Assembly (NCBI GenBank): GCA_964561455.1
Contig: CAZLPS010000014.1
Coordinates: forward strand, 1-64,000
DNA: 64,000 nucleotides
Source of the DNA: JABDGR01 sp964561455
GTDB lineage: Bacteria; Verrucomicrobiota; Verrucomicrobiia; Opitutales; JABDGR01
Reading direction: 5' to 3'
Shown: positions 19,655 through 30,700 of the stretch, piece by piece
Position numbering within the stretch: position 1 is the stretch's first letter
How the letters are laid out: each line of letters opens with the position of its first letter
Notes under the pieces: generated by a model
Database searches by the model: none
Seen by the model: the letters and a program-made list of their open reading frames with translations, nothing else
Told to the model about the DNA's origin: nothing
Made by a program: the position numbers and the translations under genes

Positions 19655-22225
19655 TCACGCCTTGGCGGAAACCTTGGTGGATTCTTTGCGCTTTGGCCAC
19701 CAGCGGGCGAGGAAGCCTGCGCGGGTCGCGAGGGCCTCAATGAGCACCGTTAAGACCAAGGCCGTCAGCACCCAGGGCCGCAGGGAACGGTACGACTGGC
19801 GGCCGAGATCGCGCCAGGCTTCGGGCAACTCGGTAATTTCCCGGCCGCCGCTGGCCGCAACAAGAGCGCGAAGCGCGCGCGGGCCGGCCGGGTCGCGCAG
19901 CCATTCCAAATCGGTGCCGGGCGCCATCGGGCCAAAGGGCAGAGAATACTGGCCCACCTGTACCGCACCAATCGCCGGCTGGCCCGGTTTCAGACGCACA
20001 TGCGATTGAAAGTGTCCCGGTTCCAGACGCTCCCAGGTAATGTCGCGGCTCATGTCCACGCCGTTTTGGGTGTAAATGGCCTTGGGAAAACTCTTGGCCA
20101 AATCGGCGTCCCACGACTGGTCGTAAAGCAAATCGAGCACCATTTCATCGCCATCCAGACGCGCACGCACGCCGAGGCCGGGCGGGGTGTCGTTGCCCAT
20201 GAGCCAGCGCGCCATGGTGGTGGCGAAATCGCCAAAAGCCGGCCAGGCACGCGGGCCTTCAGAATGCGGTCCCGCCAAAGGGAAAGTGATGGCGGCCGCC
20301 CTACCTGCACCGCGGGCCCAAAACGCCACAAGCGGAGCGGCATCGCTGTCACCTGTGAAAGCGGCCTGGGTGGCTTTCGGCTTCAGATAGCAAAGATTGA
20401 AGGCATTGACGGTGGGGAGCCAGTCCAGGTTCTTCGCGGCAAGTTCCGCCCAGCTGGAGCTGGATTGCACCGGGGTGTCCTGGGTGAGAAAACTCGAGCG
20501 CGCCACGGCTACGGTATCTTGGGTGAAGATGGCCGGAAGGTCGTTGGCATCGGCGCTGAAGAAGATGCGGCCATTACCGGCGGCAGCCACCTGTTTTAGA
20601 AACTCACCGCCGCTGTCGTATTCGTGGCCGAGGCCGATGACCGAAATGGTGCAGTTGCCGTCCACGATGGGTTTGATGTCCTCGAAGGTTCCCTGGTTTT
20701 GTTGCAAGGCATCGTTGGCGTCCGCGAAAATGATGATGTGCTTCTGGCCGACGTCCGATTTCTGCAATTCCGCCCACGCGCCTTCCAATCCGCGCGGCAC
20801 CACAATGCCGCCACCCATGCTGTTAATGGTCAGAACATTGTCTATTTTCCCTTGACGGTCGGGCTCGACGGACGAAAGCGGCACAATCTCGTGATACTGG
20901 GTGTCCACCGCGAGCACGGAGACCAAATCCTTGGGCCCCAGTTGCTTGATGGCTTCGGCCGTACCGGCGTCGGCCAGCTCGATTTTGGCCCGGGATCCGC
21001 CACCGCTGGGAACGGACGTGCGCATGGAGCCTGAGCGGTCGAGGACGATAACCATGGCCACCATCAGCTTGCGCTTTTCGTCGCGCAACTCCATGGACAC
21101 CGGCAACAAATCGTCGAGCCGCGACCGAAAATAGCCGCCGGAGCCAAAGCTGTTTTTGCCGCCAATCATCAGCAAGCCGCCACCCTGGGTATTGACAAAG
21201 AATTCTACCGCCTTGAGGAAATCCCCGGGAATGTCACTTGCGGCAACGTTGTTAATAATAACTGCACGCGCGCCGCTGAGGCGGCCTTCATGCAACCCCT
21301 GCGGGTTGGTTTCCAAATCCACATTGATGTTCTGGGCCTTGAGCGCGGCTGCAACGGGATCGTCGGGATAGGCGGAAATCACCAGTACTCGCGGGCTGGA
21401 GACGGCCTCGACCCAGGTCTCCGCCTGATTATTGCCCGGCACGGGGTCATTCTCCGGCAGGATACGGGCCGTATAATGAATGGAACCGGCCTTGTCTATC
21501 CGGTCGGTCAACCGCACGCGTGCCTGGCCATTTTCAAATTTGGCACTGCCCCTGCCAACCACCTTGCCATCGCGCTCCAATTGGTAGGGAACTTCGGCGG
21601 TGGCCACGCCATCCACGCGCAGGCGCATGTCGAGCACGAAGGGCTCGTCAGTCTGGACGCGGTTGGGGGCTTGGAGGGCGGCAACTTCGAAGTCGGTGCC
21701 GCCGCCGAGGGCCACCATGCGCACGTCCATGGGGATGTCCGCACGGTCAAGCAATTCGCCGATGTCGCCGAGGGGTTCGGTCGGATAACCGTCGGTGAGC
21801 ATGAGAAAACGGGTGGCGCGATTTGGGTCGTGGCGCAGGACGGCCAGGCGCAGGGCATTGGCCATCCGGGTTTCGGTCGTGGTGATTTCGGACTGGGTGC
21901 TCAAATCTTCGGGGCGCACCACGGCATCGTCACCGAAATCAATAAACGCGAGTTTGTCGTTGCGGCCCATGCTCGAATGCAAGAGGCCCTCCCATTCGCC
22001 GAGGCGCGGGCTGAGCAAATCAGCGGCAGAATCGGAACGGTCCACCAAGACCCACAAATCCACGCCCGGCTCGAACAAACGCCAGCGCAAATCCGCGAGG
22101 GCGAGCGCAAGCAGCAGGAGACACAAAACCCGGAGCGGGCGGCGCAACTCGAGCCGCGGCCATTGCCAGCCGAGCAAAAGCAGGGCGGGCAGCAGCAGCA
22201 ACCAGGCGGGTGTGGCGAGATTCAT
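19655..22225 (-). CDS. VWA-domain membrane protein with glutamine-amidotransferase-like region
   Basis: 856 residues, last gene of the cluster. Two N-terminal membrane helices (WLLLLPALLLLGW and VLCLLLLALALADL) lead into a VWA-like segment (DLWVLVDRSDSAADLL). A class-I GATase-like region follows (VLVISAYPDDPVAAALK, GGGLLMIGGKNSFGSGGY) without an obvious catalytic Cys. A second VWA has an intact MIDAS (VIVLDRSGSM). One helix near the C-terminus (SLRPWVLTALVLTVLIEAL) brings the chain back. The arrangement is common in BatA/MoxR-type clusters of Verrucomicrobiota and Planctomycetota; the role is thought to be envelope-complex assembly but is not proven. The ATG at 22225 directly precedes the first helix. 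Confidence 0.85.
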   Translation of the reverse strand: MNLATPAWLLLLPALLLLGWQWPRLELRRPLRVLCLLLLALALADLRWRLFEPGVDLWVLVDRSDSAADLLSPRLGEWEGLLHSSMGRNDKLAFIDFGDDAVVRPEDLSTQSEITTTETRMANALRLAVLRHDPNRATRFLMLTDGYPTEPLGDIGELLDRADIPMDVRMVALGGGTDFEVAALQAPNRVQTDEPFVLDMRLRVDGVATAEVPYQLERDGKVVGRGSAKFENGQARVRLTDRIDKAGSIHYTARILPENDPVPGNNQAETWVEAVSSPRVLVISAYPDDPVAAALKAQNINVDLETNPQGLHEGRLSGARAVIINNVAASDIPGDFLKAVEFFVNTQGGGLLMIGGKNSFGSGGYFRSRLDDLLPVSMELRDEKRKLMVAMVIVLDRSGSMRTSVPSGGGSRAKIELADAGTAEAIKQLGPKDLVSVLAVDTQYHEIVPLSSVEPDRQGKIDNVLTINSMGGGIVVPRGLEGAWAELQKSDVGQKHIIIFADANDALQQNQGTFEDIKPIVDGNCTISVIGLGHEYDSGGEFLKQVAAAGNGRIFFSADANDLPAIFTQDTVAVARSSFLTQDTPVQSSSSWAELAAKNLDWLPTVNAFNLCYLKPKATQAAFTGDSDAAPLVAFWARGAGRAAAITFPLAGPHSEGPRAWPAFGDFATTMARWLMGNDTPPGLGVRARLDGDEMVLDLLYDQSWDADLAKSFPKAIYTQNGVDMSRDITWERLEPGHFQSHVRLKPGQPAIGAVQVGQYSLPFGPMAPGTDLEWLRDPAGPRALRALVAASGGREITELPEAWRDLGRQSYRSLRPWVLTALVLTVLIEALATRAGFLARWWPKRKESTKVSAKA

Positions 22226-22239
22226 CGGGGGGAAGGGGT

Positions 22240-24036
22240 TCAGGGTGCGCGCTTGGATGTTTCGCGCCAGGACGCGAGCAGCGCCCCGAGCAGGGCCAGC
22301 AACCACAAGGGCGTCAGCGCGTCGGGATGGGAATGGGCCTCTTCGCGGGTGATTTGCGCCTTCGCGTCGAGCGGAATGGCGGCGGCGTCGTGGAAATCCG
22401 ATTCGCGCGGGTCGGGAAATTGGGCGGCGCCATCGAGCCAGAGTTTGCCGTCCACCTTGATCGCAAAGAAGGATGGCGGGCTGGGCGCGCGCGCCTGGGC
22501 GGCGGCGGTGGCCGTCAATTCCGTCGGGTGTGGCTTTGCCCCCACCGTGTCCTTTTCGTCCATGGGCGAGATTTCAAGCGTCACATTTTTGGCGGCGGGC
22601 GGCAGGACGAGCGACAATGCCTGGCCCGAGGGATAGTTGCCGCGCGAAAACGCCGCCTTGTGCTCGCGCGCCTGCTCGGCAAACCGGTCCAGCAACAAGA
22701 CGAAGGCGGACAAATGCGCGGCATTGGAAAACAACGGATCAAAATTGAAAATGAGCGACTGTCCCTGGCCCGGCGGCGCCCGGAGTGTGAGGAGCGGGGT
22801 GCCGCCGTCCCACATGAGCGTCAGGTCGTTGCGCTGGCCGGGCAGCGGGGCAAGCGGGTGAAAGAGCAGCGGCGCCCAATTCAGGCCGTCCATCAGCGGA
22901 TGTTTTTCAGGGGCCGGATGCGCATGGACGTCCGTCGTGCTGGCGCCGCCGGTGTCGGCGGCGAAGTAAATGCGTGAGGTGCCCGAGGGGGTGAGGCCGA
23001 ACTCGCCGCCATTGTCAAAAAGCAAATCGGGCACGGCGCCCTTGGCCACGGGAACCGTTTGGCTGACCAGTTGCACAATGGGCGTCAGATAGGCCGAAAA
23101 ATCGGGCGGCCCGCGAAAAGCGACGGAAAGCTCCTTGGGCTGCGGCAATACCAGCGGGATGCGATCATCAAGGCTGAAGTCGTCGGGCTGCAGATTGAAA
23201 ATCATGCGGTCGGTGTTGGTGGGGAATGCCCCCTGAAGGGCCTTGGTTTCGCCGGGTTGAATTTCCAGGGTTTGGGCCGGCATTTTCTGGCCCCCGGCCT
23301 CGATCCACCACGCGCGCTTTTGCGGAGTCTCGGCGTAGTTATGCACCAGCACGCGCCACAGCGGCTGGCCTTCATGCATTTCCGAAGTTGCGGCACCCAC
23401 GCCGACATTGTCGAGCTTATGGCCATAGGCGAGCGCATGGGCCTCCACCGGGAGGGGGAGGTTGGGCGGCGGATGATAGGTTACAAAGAATACCAAACCC
23501 TGATTGCCGACGGACACGCGGGCTGCCCGCAGCACGGCAGATGGGTCATGCGGTCCAAGATTGGCGTGCCATTTTCCCAATTCCGCCAGCAGCGACGCGC
23601 GATCTTCGCCGCGATACAGCGGCGGGCGCGAGACATCCGATTCGAGCAGGAGCCACTCCGTGCGGCTGGCGCCGCGTTGCAGCGTGGCCGTATCGGAGGC
23701 CAACCCTTTGAGGATTTGCGCCCGAAAAGCCTCCATGGACAACGAGCTGTCCAGCACCAGGGCCACGCGTTGGAGTGTGCCGCCGAGAATCCACCGGGGC
23801 TCACTAAGCATCCAGGCCAGCAGCAGGACTGCCAGCACCTGCAACCAGAACAAAGTTGAGTTGCGCCAACGCTCGAGGCGCCGGCCCGCCTTGCTCTCGA
23901 CCTCCTGCTTTTCGAGCAGGAACATGGTGCTGATTTCCTGGCGGCGGCTTTGGCGCTGCAAAAAATGGATGATGACCAACGCGGGAATTCCGAGCAGCGC
24001 CCACCAGCCGGCTGGATTGCTGAAGATCAGGTGCAT
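22240..24036 (-). CDS. BatA-like (aerotolerance regulator N-terminal) membrane protein with VWA domain
   Basis: 598 residues. The N-terminus FSNPAGWWALLGIPALVIIHFLQR is the BatA/aerotolerance-regulator hairpin, with a second helix (LFWLQVLAVLLLAWML). A VWA domain follows with DSSLS in VALVLDSSLSMEAF as metal site. A long extracytoplasmic region and a final helix (LTPLWLLALLGALLASW) complete it. It sits between DUF58 (12 bases) and the VWA/GATase-like gene (14 bases), so all three are translated from one message. Function is inferred from the cluster, not shown. Confidence 0.85.
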   Translation of the reverse strand: MHLIFSNPAGWWALLGIPALVIIHFLQRQSRRQEISTMFLLEKQEVESKAGRRLERWRNSTLFWLQVLAVLLLAWMLSEPRWILGGTLQRVALVLDSSLSMEAFRAQILKGLASDTATLQRGASRTEWLLLESDVSRPPLYRGEDRASLLAELGKWHANLGPHDPSAVLRAARVSVGNQGLVFFVTYHPPPNLPLPVEAHALAYGHKLDNVGVGAATSEMHEGQPLWRVLVHNYAETPQKRAWWIEAGGQKMPAQTLEIQPGETKALQGAFPTNTDRMIFNLQPDDFSLDDRIPLVLPQPKELSVAFRGPPDFSAYLTPIVQLVSQTVPVAKGAVPDLLFDNGGEFGLTPSGTSRIYFAADTGGASTTDVHAHPAPEKHPLMDGLNWAPLLFHPLAPLPGQRNDLTLMWDGGTPLLTLRAPPGQGQSLIFNFDPLFSNAAHLSAFVLLLDRFAEQAREHKAAFSRGNYPSGQALSLVLPPAAKNVTLEISPMDEKDTVGAKPHPTELTATAAAQARAPSPPSFFAIKVDGKLWLDGAAQFPDPRESDFHDAAAIPLDAKAQITREEAHSHPDALTPLWLLALLGALLASWRETSKRAP

Positions 24037-24048
24037 GGTGGATTGGTG

Positions 24049-24993
24049 CTACGCCAGTTCAACGGCCCCCGCCGGCAGCGCAGATTTCATCAAGCAGTCC
24101 AGCAGCGGCCCCTCGTCGTGCAGGCGCGCCAATGGTACGCCGCGACCGGCGCAGGCATCGTCCCACAATTCAAAGTGGCGGAGGTAATTGGCCTTGTACC
24201 GCTCCCGGCGCGCCGCCGACATTTGGTAAAGCCGTTTTTCCGCGGATTCACAGTCGCGCAATTCGATTTGACCATCCCAGTCCGGCTCGGCTTCGGCACG
24301 ACTCCATGGGCACAGCAGCAGGGCGCGGCCGGTGGAGTGCAGCACTTGGGCCAGTATGTCCTGCGGCGGTACCGGATAGAGGAGGTCCGTGATGATAACC
24401 CGCAGCGACATGGGCCGCCACGGCACGCGGTCCAGCGCGGGTGGAGCGACGCGGCTGGCCGGAGGCAAAGGGTCCCAAGACTGCGCACGGAGGGAATCGC
24501 CGGGCAATTCGTGCACACCCTTGGGGTCGGCGAGATAGGCGCGCAGCAAGGCGCCAGCCCGCAAGGCGCTGGCATGGGCAAAGGAAAAGAGTTCGAGCGT
24601 GCGCCGGGCTTTGGCGGCGGATAAAAACATGGACGTCGAGCAATCGAGGACGATGTCGAGGCGCGGGCTCACCTCCTCACGATACATTTTCATCGTGTGC
24701 TGGCCGGTGCGGGCGAACGCGGCCCAGTTCAAATGGCGGGGATCGTCGCCCGGCTGGTATTGACGGTGATCTTGAAATTCCAGCGACGCCCCGGTGCCGG
24801 CGCCGAGCCACTGGCCAGCCTGCCCCCCGCGGGCGGCGCGCAGGGGCAAACGCAGGCGCTGGGCGAGGGCCTCCGCCTGCGCCAACAAGCCGCTGCGAAA
24901 CTCGCGCGTCAAACCATGGGTGGCCAGTAGGCCGGTGGCATGGGTGGCGGGCGGCGGGGCGGCGGCGGGGAGGGCAGAGGCGGGGGCGGACAC
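24049..24993 (-). CDS. DUF58 protein with VWA-like fold
   Basis: A 314-residue protein with the DUF58 signature: LEFQDHRQYQPGDDPRHLNW followed by FARTGQHTMKMYREE, then a metal-site motif DCSTS in IVLDCSTSMF. There is no membrane segment, so it probably works at the inner face of the membrane with BatA-like proteins and MoxR. DUF58 proteins are regular partners of MoxR ATPases. Upstream lies a 154-base gap with short AT-rich word repeats, then the ABC permease. Confidence 0.88.
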   Translation of the reverse strand: MSAPASALPAAAPPPATHATGLLATHGLTREFRSGLLAQAEALAQRLRLPLRAARGGQAGQWLGAGTGASLEFQDHRQYQPGDDPRHLNWAAFARTGQHTMKMYREEVSPRLDIVLDCSTSMFLSAAKARRTLELFSFAHASALRAGALLRAYLADPKGVHELPGDSLRAQSWDPLPPASRVAPPALDRVPWRPMSLRVIITDLLYPVPPQDILAQVLHSTGRALLLCPWSRAEAEPDWDGQIELRDCESAEKRLYQMSAARRERYKANYLRHFELWDDACAGRGVPLARLHDEGPLLDCLMKSALPAGAVELA

Positions 24994-25002
24994 GGGGAGG
25001 GC

Positions 25003-25147
25003 TATTTATGATTTAAGACTTATGAATTGTGAAAAGGGAACTATGATCTGGAATTTGAATTCTTGGATTTGAGATTGAAACAAATGAACATTGCGATCGG
25101 GCGAGCAAAGGCCTTGCGGCTGGATTGGTTACTTCATAAATCCTAAA
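25003..25147. repeat. AT-rich word repeats upstream of the DUF58 gene
   Basis: The gap between the ABC permease and DUF58 genes is much more AT-rich than its surroundings. It holds degenerate words such as TTATGATTTAAG, TTGAATTCTTGGATTTGAG and TTCATAAATCC. No terminator or promoter is certain. The same kind of words precede the UDP-sugar pyrophosphorylase gene. Confidence 0.4.
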
Positions 25148-26737
25148 TCATTTTTCATTCTCTTTCTGGGACGGAAATACGGGCTGGGGGCGCGAGCCCG
25201 GTGGCGTGGCAACGGTGGCGCGGCGCACAGGCGCGCCATCCCGGGCCTGGAGGGAATTGGCGGCGCGGAATTCCAGTTTGGTAAATCCCTGCCAGTATTT
25301 GAGCGCGCGTGCGCATACGAGCAGCATGGTGATGGCGCTGGATATGCCGGCGATGATGGTGGCCGGTTTTTCAATTTCCGGAGAGTCTATAAAATGAAAA
25401 GTGGAGTAGACCCATGCCACGGGCGGGAACGCATAGGCCAAGAGCGGGTAGATGGGCCGGTCATCCATGCTGGTCAGAATACTCGTGAAAATGTAAACCA
25501 ACAGGCACAGGACCATCATCATAAAATAGCGCACGCCCGAGCTATAGCGCGTGCGGCCAAGAATCAACCAGCCGGCGACCTGGGGGAACAACAGCGCCGG
25601 AGGCAGCAGCGAAAAGGTCATCACAAACCATCCGTAGTCCAGCCCCTGGCCCCGCGGCAACCGCAACGAGGCCCACGCGACAGTGATCATCGCAAAAAAC
25701 GCGCTCGCCAGCATGATAAACGGCGCCGATGACGGCCACCCAGGATAGAGAAACGCCCGGCCCAGAAACCGGCCAAAGACGCCGAAGCGCACAAACGGAC
25801 GGTAGGTGTCCGGATACGGCGACGGGGAGGTGGCGGCGGCAAACATCAAAACCCAGAGGGCGAGAAAGGCCGCCAGAAAATAAAACCGGTCGGTAAACAC
25901 ATCCACAAACGTTTGCGGCAGCCACAAATTGAAGACCATGGCCATGCCGGCCAAGGCAATGAGGCCGAGGAGAATAAGGCGCTGCGGGGTATCGTGGTTT
26001 TCAGAGGCGGGCGCCAGCCGGAAAGCACCGTATTCGAGCACCAACCAGAGGAACGGCAGGCCGATTAGCACATAAAGCCACGCGGCAATGCCGGGATCAT
26101 TGACAATCGAGAGCGCCAGTATCCGCACCATCCCGAAGCCGCCGCCGCCGCCGCCGAGGTCAATGCCGTTGAGGACGGCCATGGTCAGCCACAGCAGCAG
26201 CAACACCAGCAAAATGCGAAACACGACACTATTGAAGCACGACAGGGCGACACACAAGCCCACGAGCAACGCGCTGAAGGCCAACAAACACACCAGCGCC
26301 ATAAGCATGGAAAGTACGTCCACGCCGCCAAAAAAATACATCAGGATGAGGTAGGGCAGAATTGAGGTGAAGACCATCACGCCCTGCACCACCAGGGAAA
26401 ACCATTTGCCCCATACCAAACTGCGTGCGCTCATCTGCGTCAATTTCAGCAAATCTATCCGGTTGTCGAGAAACTCGGACGACAGCGCAAAGGTGGCCGC
26501 GAGGGGGAGGCCGAGAACATAAAAGAACACCAGCCCGGTGCTGAGGCTCTCCACGAGCGACCGTCCCACATTGGATTCGGACCCGGGGGTGGAACTGGTG
26601 ACGAGGCCAAGAACGACAAAAAATGCCAGCGAACCCTGGAGCAGGAGGAACACCAGGGTGAAGCGGCTGGAGCGCAGGCCCTGGCGCAGATCGCGCACCA
26701 GCATGGGATTAAACGAATCGCTGGAGAATAACGTCAT
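25148..26737 (-). CDS. ABC-2-type transporter permease
   Basis: 529 residues with roughly a dozen hydrophobic helices (for example FTLVFLLLQGSLAFFVVLG, LPLAATFALSS, LLVLLLLWLTMAVL). The N-terminus NPMLVRDLRQGLRSSRF is typical of ABC-2 permeases of this kind, with the helix pair interrupted by FLDNRIDLLKLTQMS. The partner ATPase gene ends 18 bases upstream. The substrate cannot be predicted; in such clusters the transporter may act on envelope components. No binding-protein gene is present, which points to export or a structural role. Confidence 0.87.
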   Translation of the reverse strand: MTLFSSDSFNPMLVRDLRQGLRSSRFTLVFLLLQGSLAFFVVLGLVTSSTPGSESNVGRSLVESLSTGLVFFYVLGLPLAATFALSSEFLDNRIDLLKLTQMSARSLVWGKWFSLVVQGVMVFTSILPYLILMYFFGGVDVLSMLMALVCLLAFSALLVGLCVALSCFNSVVFRILLVLLLLWLTMAVLNGIDLGGGGGGFGMVRILALSIVNDPGIAAWLYVLIGLPFLWLVLEYGAFRLAPASENHDTPQRLILLGLIALAGMAMVFNLWLPQTFVDVFTDRFYFLAAFLALWVLMFAAATSPSPYPDTYRPFVRFGVFGRFLGRAFLYPGWPSSAPFIMLASAFFAMITVAWASLRLPRGQGLDYGWFVMTFSLLPPALLFPQVAGWLILGRTRYSSGVRYFMMMVLCLLVYIFTSILTSMDDRPIYPLLAYAFPPVAWVYSTFHFIDSPEIEKPATIIAGISSAITMLLVCARALKYWQGFTKLEFRAANSLQARDGAPVRRATVATPPGSRPQPVFPSQKENEK

Positions 26738-26755
26738 GGCAAAAGGTTGCAGGCT

Positions 26756-27766
26756 TTAGGAAAAATCCGGCGCCGCGGGCTTGGATGCGCCGGCGGCGGA
26801 ATCGAGGCGCGGGCGCGGGCGCGCCCCACCCTGCTGGCGCAGGATGCCGATAAAGGCCTCCTCCAGGCGTTGCTGCTCACGCTGAAATTCAATGACGGGC
26901 AGGCCGTCAGCCACCAAGCGGCGGAGCAAATCGCGCAGAGCCTCATCGCCGCGGGCCTCGAGTTCGAGCACCGCCCCCTGGCGCACCTCCTCGCGCACTC
27001 GCATGGCCGGCTGCAACTTCACCCACTCGAGCAGAGCTTCGACTGGACCGCTCACGCGCACGAAGACGGCCAGCGCGCCGTGGTCGTCAAACCGCAGACT
27101 GTCCGCCGAGCCGTGATGAACGATCTGGCCCTGATCAATAAAGAGCATCGAGTCGCACATCTCGGCCAATTCAGAAAGGATGTGCGAACTGATGAGCATG
27201 GATTTGCCCTGCCCGGAAAGAATGCGCACGAGGTTTTTGAATTCGAGGCGGGCCTTGGGATCCAAGCCCGCGGCGGGCTCGTCGAGAATCAACACTTCCG
27301 GGTCATTGAGGAGCGTCCGCGCCAGACACAAGCGCTGCGTCTGGCCTTTTGACAGGCGGTTGCTGTGGCGGGAGGCCAGACCCTGCAATTCCGTGAATTC
27401 CATCGCCTCGGCGACGCGCTTGCGGCGCTGTTTGCCCTTCAAACCCATGGCGCGGGCAAAGAAATCGAGGTATTCGACGACATCCATGTCGGGATAAGCG
27501 CCGAAATGGTCGGGCATCCAGCCAAGGGCGTGGCGAACGCGCGAGGGATGCTCCAGCACGTCGTAACCACACACCCGCACGGAGCCGTGACTGGGCAAAT
27601 CGAGCGTGGCGAGGATGCGCATGGTGGTGGTCTTCCCTGCGCCGTTGGCGCCAATAAAGCCGACGACCTGGCCTTTCTCGATGCGGAAAGACAGGTCGCG
27701 CACCGCCTGCACCGCGCCAAAATTGCGGTAGAGGTTGTGGACTTCGATGATGGGCGTGCCGGGCAT
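26756..27766 (-). CDS. ABC transporter ATP-binding protein
   Basis: A 336-residue ATPase with Walker A GANGAGKTTT (about 41-50), signature LSKGQTQRLCLAR, Walker B VLILDEPAAGLD and the switch His in MLISSHIL. The C-terminal 100 residues are the regulatory extension seen in ABC-2 exporters (DRRM-like). It energises the permease encoded 18 bases downstream, and starts 6 bases after the large secreted/membrane gene, so it belongs to the same operon. Confidence 0.95.
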   Translation of the reverse strand: MPGTPIIEVHNLYRNFGAVQAVRDLSFRIEKGQVVGFIGANGAGKTTTMRILATLDLPSHGSVRVCGYDVLEHPSRVRHALGWMPDHFGAYPDMDVVEYLDFFARAMGLKGKQRRKRVAEAMEFTELQGLASRHSNRLSKGQTQRLCLARTLLNDPEVLILDEPAAGLDPKARLEFKNLVRILSGQGKSMLISSHILSELAEMCDSMLFIDQGQIVHHGSADSLRFDDHGALAVFVRVSGPVEALLEWVKLQPAMRVREEVRQGAVLELEARGDEALRDLLRRLVADGLPVIEFQREQQRLEEAFIGILRQQGGARPRPRLDSAAGASKPAAPDFS

Positions 27767-27772
27767 GGGTGG

Positions 27773-30700
27773 TTATTGCACTACCGGGCCGGTGATGAGG
27801 TGGCGGAAACGGTTCCACCGCAATCCGGTGTAATCGGGTTCGAGCGCCGAAGCGCTGCCGTTACCAAGGGCAAAAAATGTTCCGGGACGCGGCGCGAGTT
27901 TGCGCAAATAAGCGACAAACGAGTCCGGCGCGGCGCGCAAGTTCTCATTCCAGGCCGATTTAAACTCGTCCTCCGTGGCGGGCAGGAGGGGCGTCGGCTT
28001 GCCGTCGGAAATCTTGTCCAGCTTCCAATAATGGCCGTCGTTGTCCATGTAGAAAAGGTTTTGCATCCAGTCATTGTATTCGGAGGTCATCACCGGCGGT
28101 TTGCCGTCGCCGCCGGAGGCCACGCGCAAGGCGGCGCGCGTGGCGACGACCGAACGGGCCACCAACGTCTGCTCGCGCCGGCTGACAAACCAATCGCCCT
28201 GATAATGCGGGCCAGACTGCATAAAGTCACCGCGGTCCCATTCCTGATCGCCTTTGGCGGAATTATAATCCAGCACCCAGGCCGGCTGGGGGAGCAGAAA
28301 ATCCCGGTGGGTGAGCAGGCCGGTGACCGCTGACTCGACCTCGGATTCCACGGCCACTTTGCCATCGGGAACCAGTTGGGTGATGCGGTAATAGATGCCA
28401 CGGCCACCGACACCTTCGGCCAAAAGAATAAAGGCTACGATGGCCGCACTCGCGGCGATGGCGAGGAGGGGCGTGACCCACAGCAGATGGGGCCGGCGCG
28501 GGCCGTTGCAAAACCAGAACAAATTCAGCGGGCCGACCAGAATACCGAAGCAGAGGATGACCGTGGCCACGAGGAGGTAATGGTTTCCGAGATGGGGAGC
28601 CTCATCCGCATAACGCTTTATTTCGACCGGCGGTTTGGCCGGCTTGTTTGGCGCGGCCACCTCCGGCGCGGCCATGGCCGCAGGGGGGTTGGCGGGAGCG
28701 GCCGGGTTTGACGCCACGACCACTCCGTCCGGCGCACCGTAATTGCTTAAGAGGCGGGCGATGACATCCAAATTTATCTGCGTGTTGGTGATGGTGACCT
28801 TGTCATGGTCCAGATCGTAAGTGAGTTTTGCCCCCGGGGGGAAATCCGCCCCGGCCTGGGCGAAGAAGCTGGTGAGGCTGTTTTCTACTGCGGGCTGGAC
28901 GGTGGCCGCGCCGCTGGAGAACACGGCCGCACTCAAGCCCAGGTAGCGCATGAGGATGTACTGACTGACGGTGAAATCGCGTTTTTCAAAACCGGGCGGA
29001 ATCTCGCCGGTGGGCACAGTGGTGGGTGCGGCCTGCGACGGCTTGTATTCCAGGCTGAAAAGGTAACGGTCGTTCGGGTCCGTGTGCTCGAGGGTGAAAT
29101 TATAGTTATTCAGGTCATCCTCAGTGAAGAGTTCGATGGCGCCGGCGCCGTAGTGTTCGCCCTGGCGCACGGGCAAATTCAAGCCCCCGTCGGCATTGGC
29201 CACAAGGCGCAGTTCGCCACCCGCCGCGACCCAGTAAGCCAGGGCGGTGCGCACGCCCGCCGGGGCCGCCGCCCAATCACTGCCCGTAAGAAACAACAAA
29301 TCAAAGCCCAGATACGCGCGCCAGTCGGAGGACATTTGGGTGGTGTCGGGATTGGTGTCGAGCGTGGTTTGCTGAATGGGCCGCGCACACGTCGTGTTGA
29401 AATAATTCTTAATTTTGTCACCCAGGTTTTGGCTGAGGGTGGTGGACAAGCCGATGAAAATCGCCGACCCGGCCTGGCGCTGGATGGTCTGAAAGCCGCG
29501 CCCGCCCCGGATTGACGTCACCCCCCCCGAATAAATAATCGTTCCACCCGTGGTGAAGGTCGCCCCACCCCCCAACCTGACCGACGGCGCCACCGGGGGA
29601 GCTGGCGGTGGAGGCGGCGGCGGCATGGACACGGCATAAACATTGCTGCCACTAGAGAGGGTCAAGTTGCCGAGGCCCGTCTTGACGAGGGCACCGCTGC
29701 CACTCAAGGAGAGGGTGCCGGCGTTCAGTGCGGGAGAGCCGCCGATCGTAAGCGAGCCGCCATTGCTGATGATGAGCGAGCCATTGCCCACGGTTACGCT
29801 GCCCCGAATTATTCCATTACCGGTAATGGTGACGGTGCCATTATTAATGACGAGCCCACCACTTTGCAGACTGCCGGGGAAATTCGGCAAACCGAGGTTG
29901 ATGGCCCCCGCAGTGCTGGAAGCGTTGGCAGTGCCGCTGGCGCCAGGCCCGGCCAGGGGCGGCGGAGGCGGAGGAGGCAAGGAGGTCGAAGCAGCGCCAA
30001 CCTCCACAGCGCGCGCGGCCGCACGCGGCAGGGCGTTGGGAATCGGTGTGGCCACTGCCGGATCCTCCGGGCGGGCAGGGACGCTGGCCAAAACCACCGA
30101 CGGCGGTGGCCTTACGGCGATCCTGCCGACCGAATTGACCAAGGCATCCACGGTGGGCAATTGCGCCGTTGAACCCGACTGGCTTAAGTCCGCAGGCAGC
30201 GCCCGTTGCATCATTTGCGGCGACAACAATATCTCGTCTGTGGTGGAAATCTTCCTGCCCGAGGCGTCGGCCACCACCGTCTCGACATTGAAGCCCACTG
30301 AAGCCGGCGTGGCCGAAATCGTGGTCATCGTGCCGTCACGATGTCTCAGAACGGTGGTGCGGACGACTTGGCCGGTGATTGGATCTTTGACGATGGAGGT
30401 GCCAGCGATATCGCCAGGCTTGGGCGCGGTTTTCTCAAGCAGGCCGGAATTGACGAGCGCCGAATCTTGCAGAGCAGCCAGAGTGTCAAATGGCACGGAA
30501 CCATTTACTGCGGACTCAGGAGCCGGGGCCGCTGGCGCCATGAATGCGCCCGGCGGGCGGACCGGCGCAGGGGGGGGCGGCGTCGGGGCCGCCGTTCCCG
30601 GCGCCGGATTCGCGGTCCCGGACGCTGGCGGGGTGCGAACGGGGCCGCTATTTTGAATCACATTGCCGCCGGCATCCTTGATATTGTAAGTCGTGGTGGA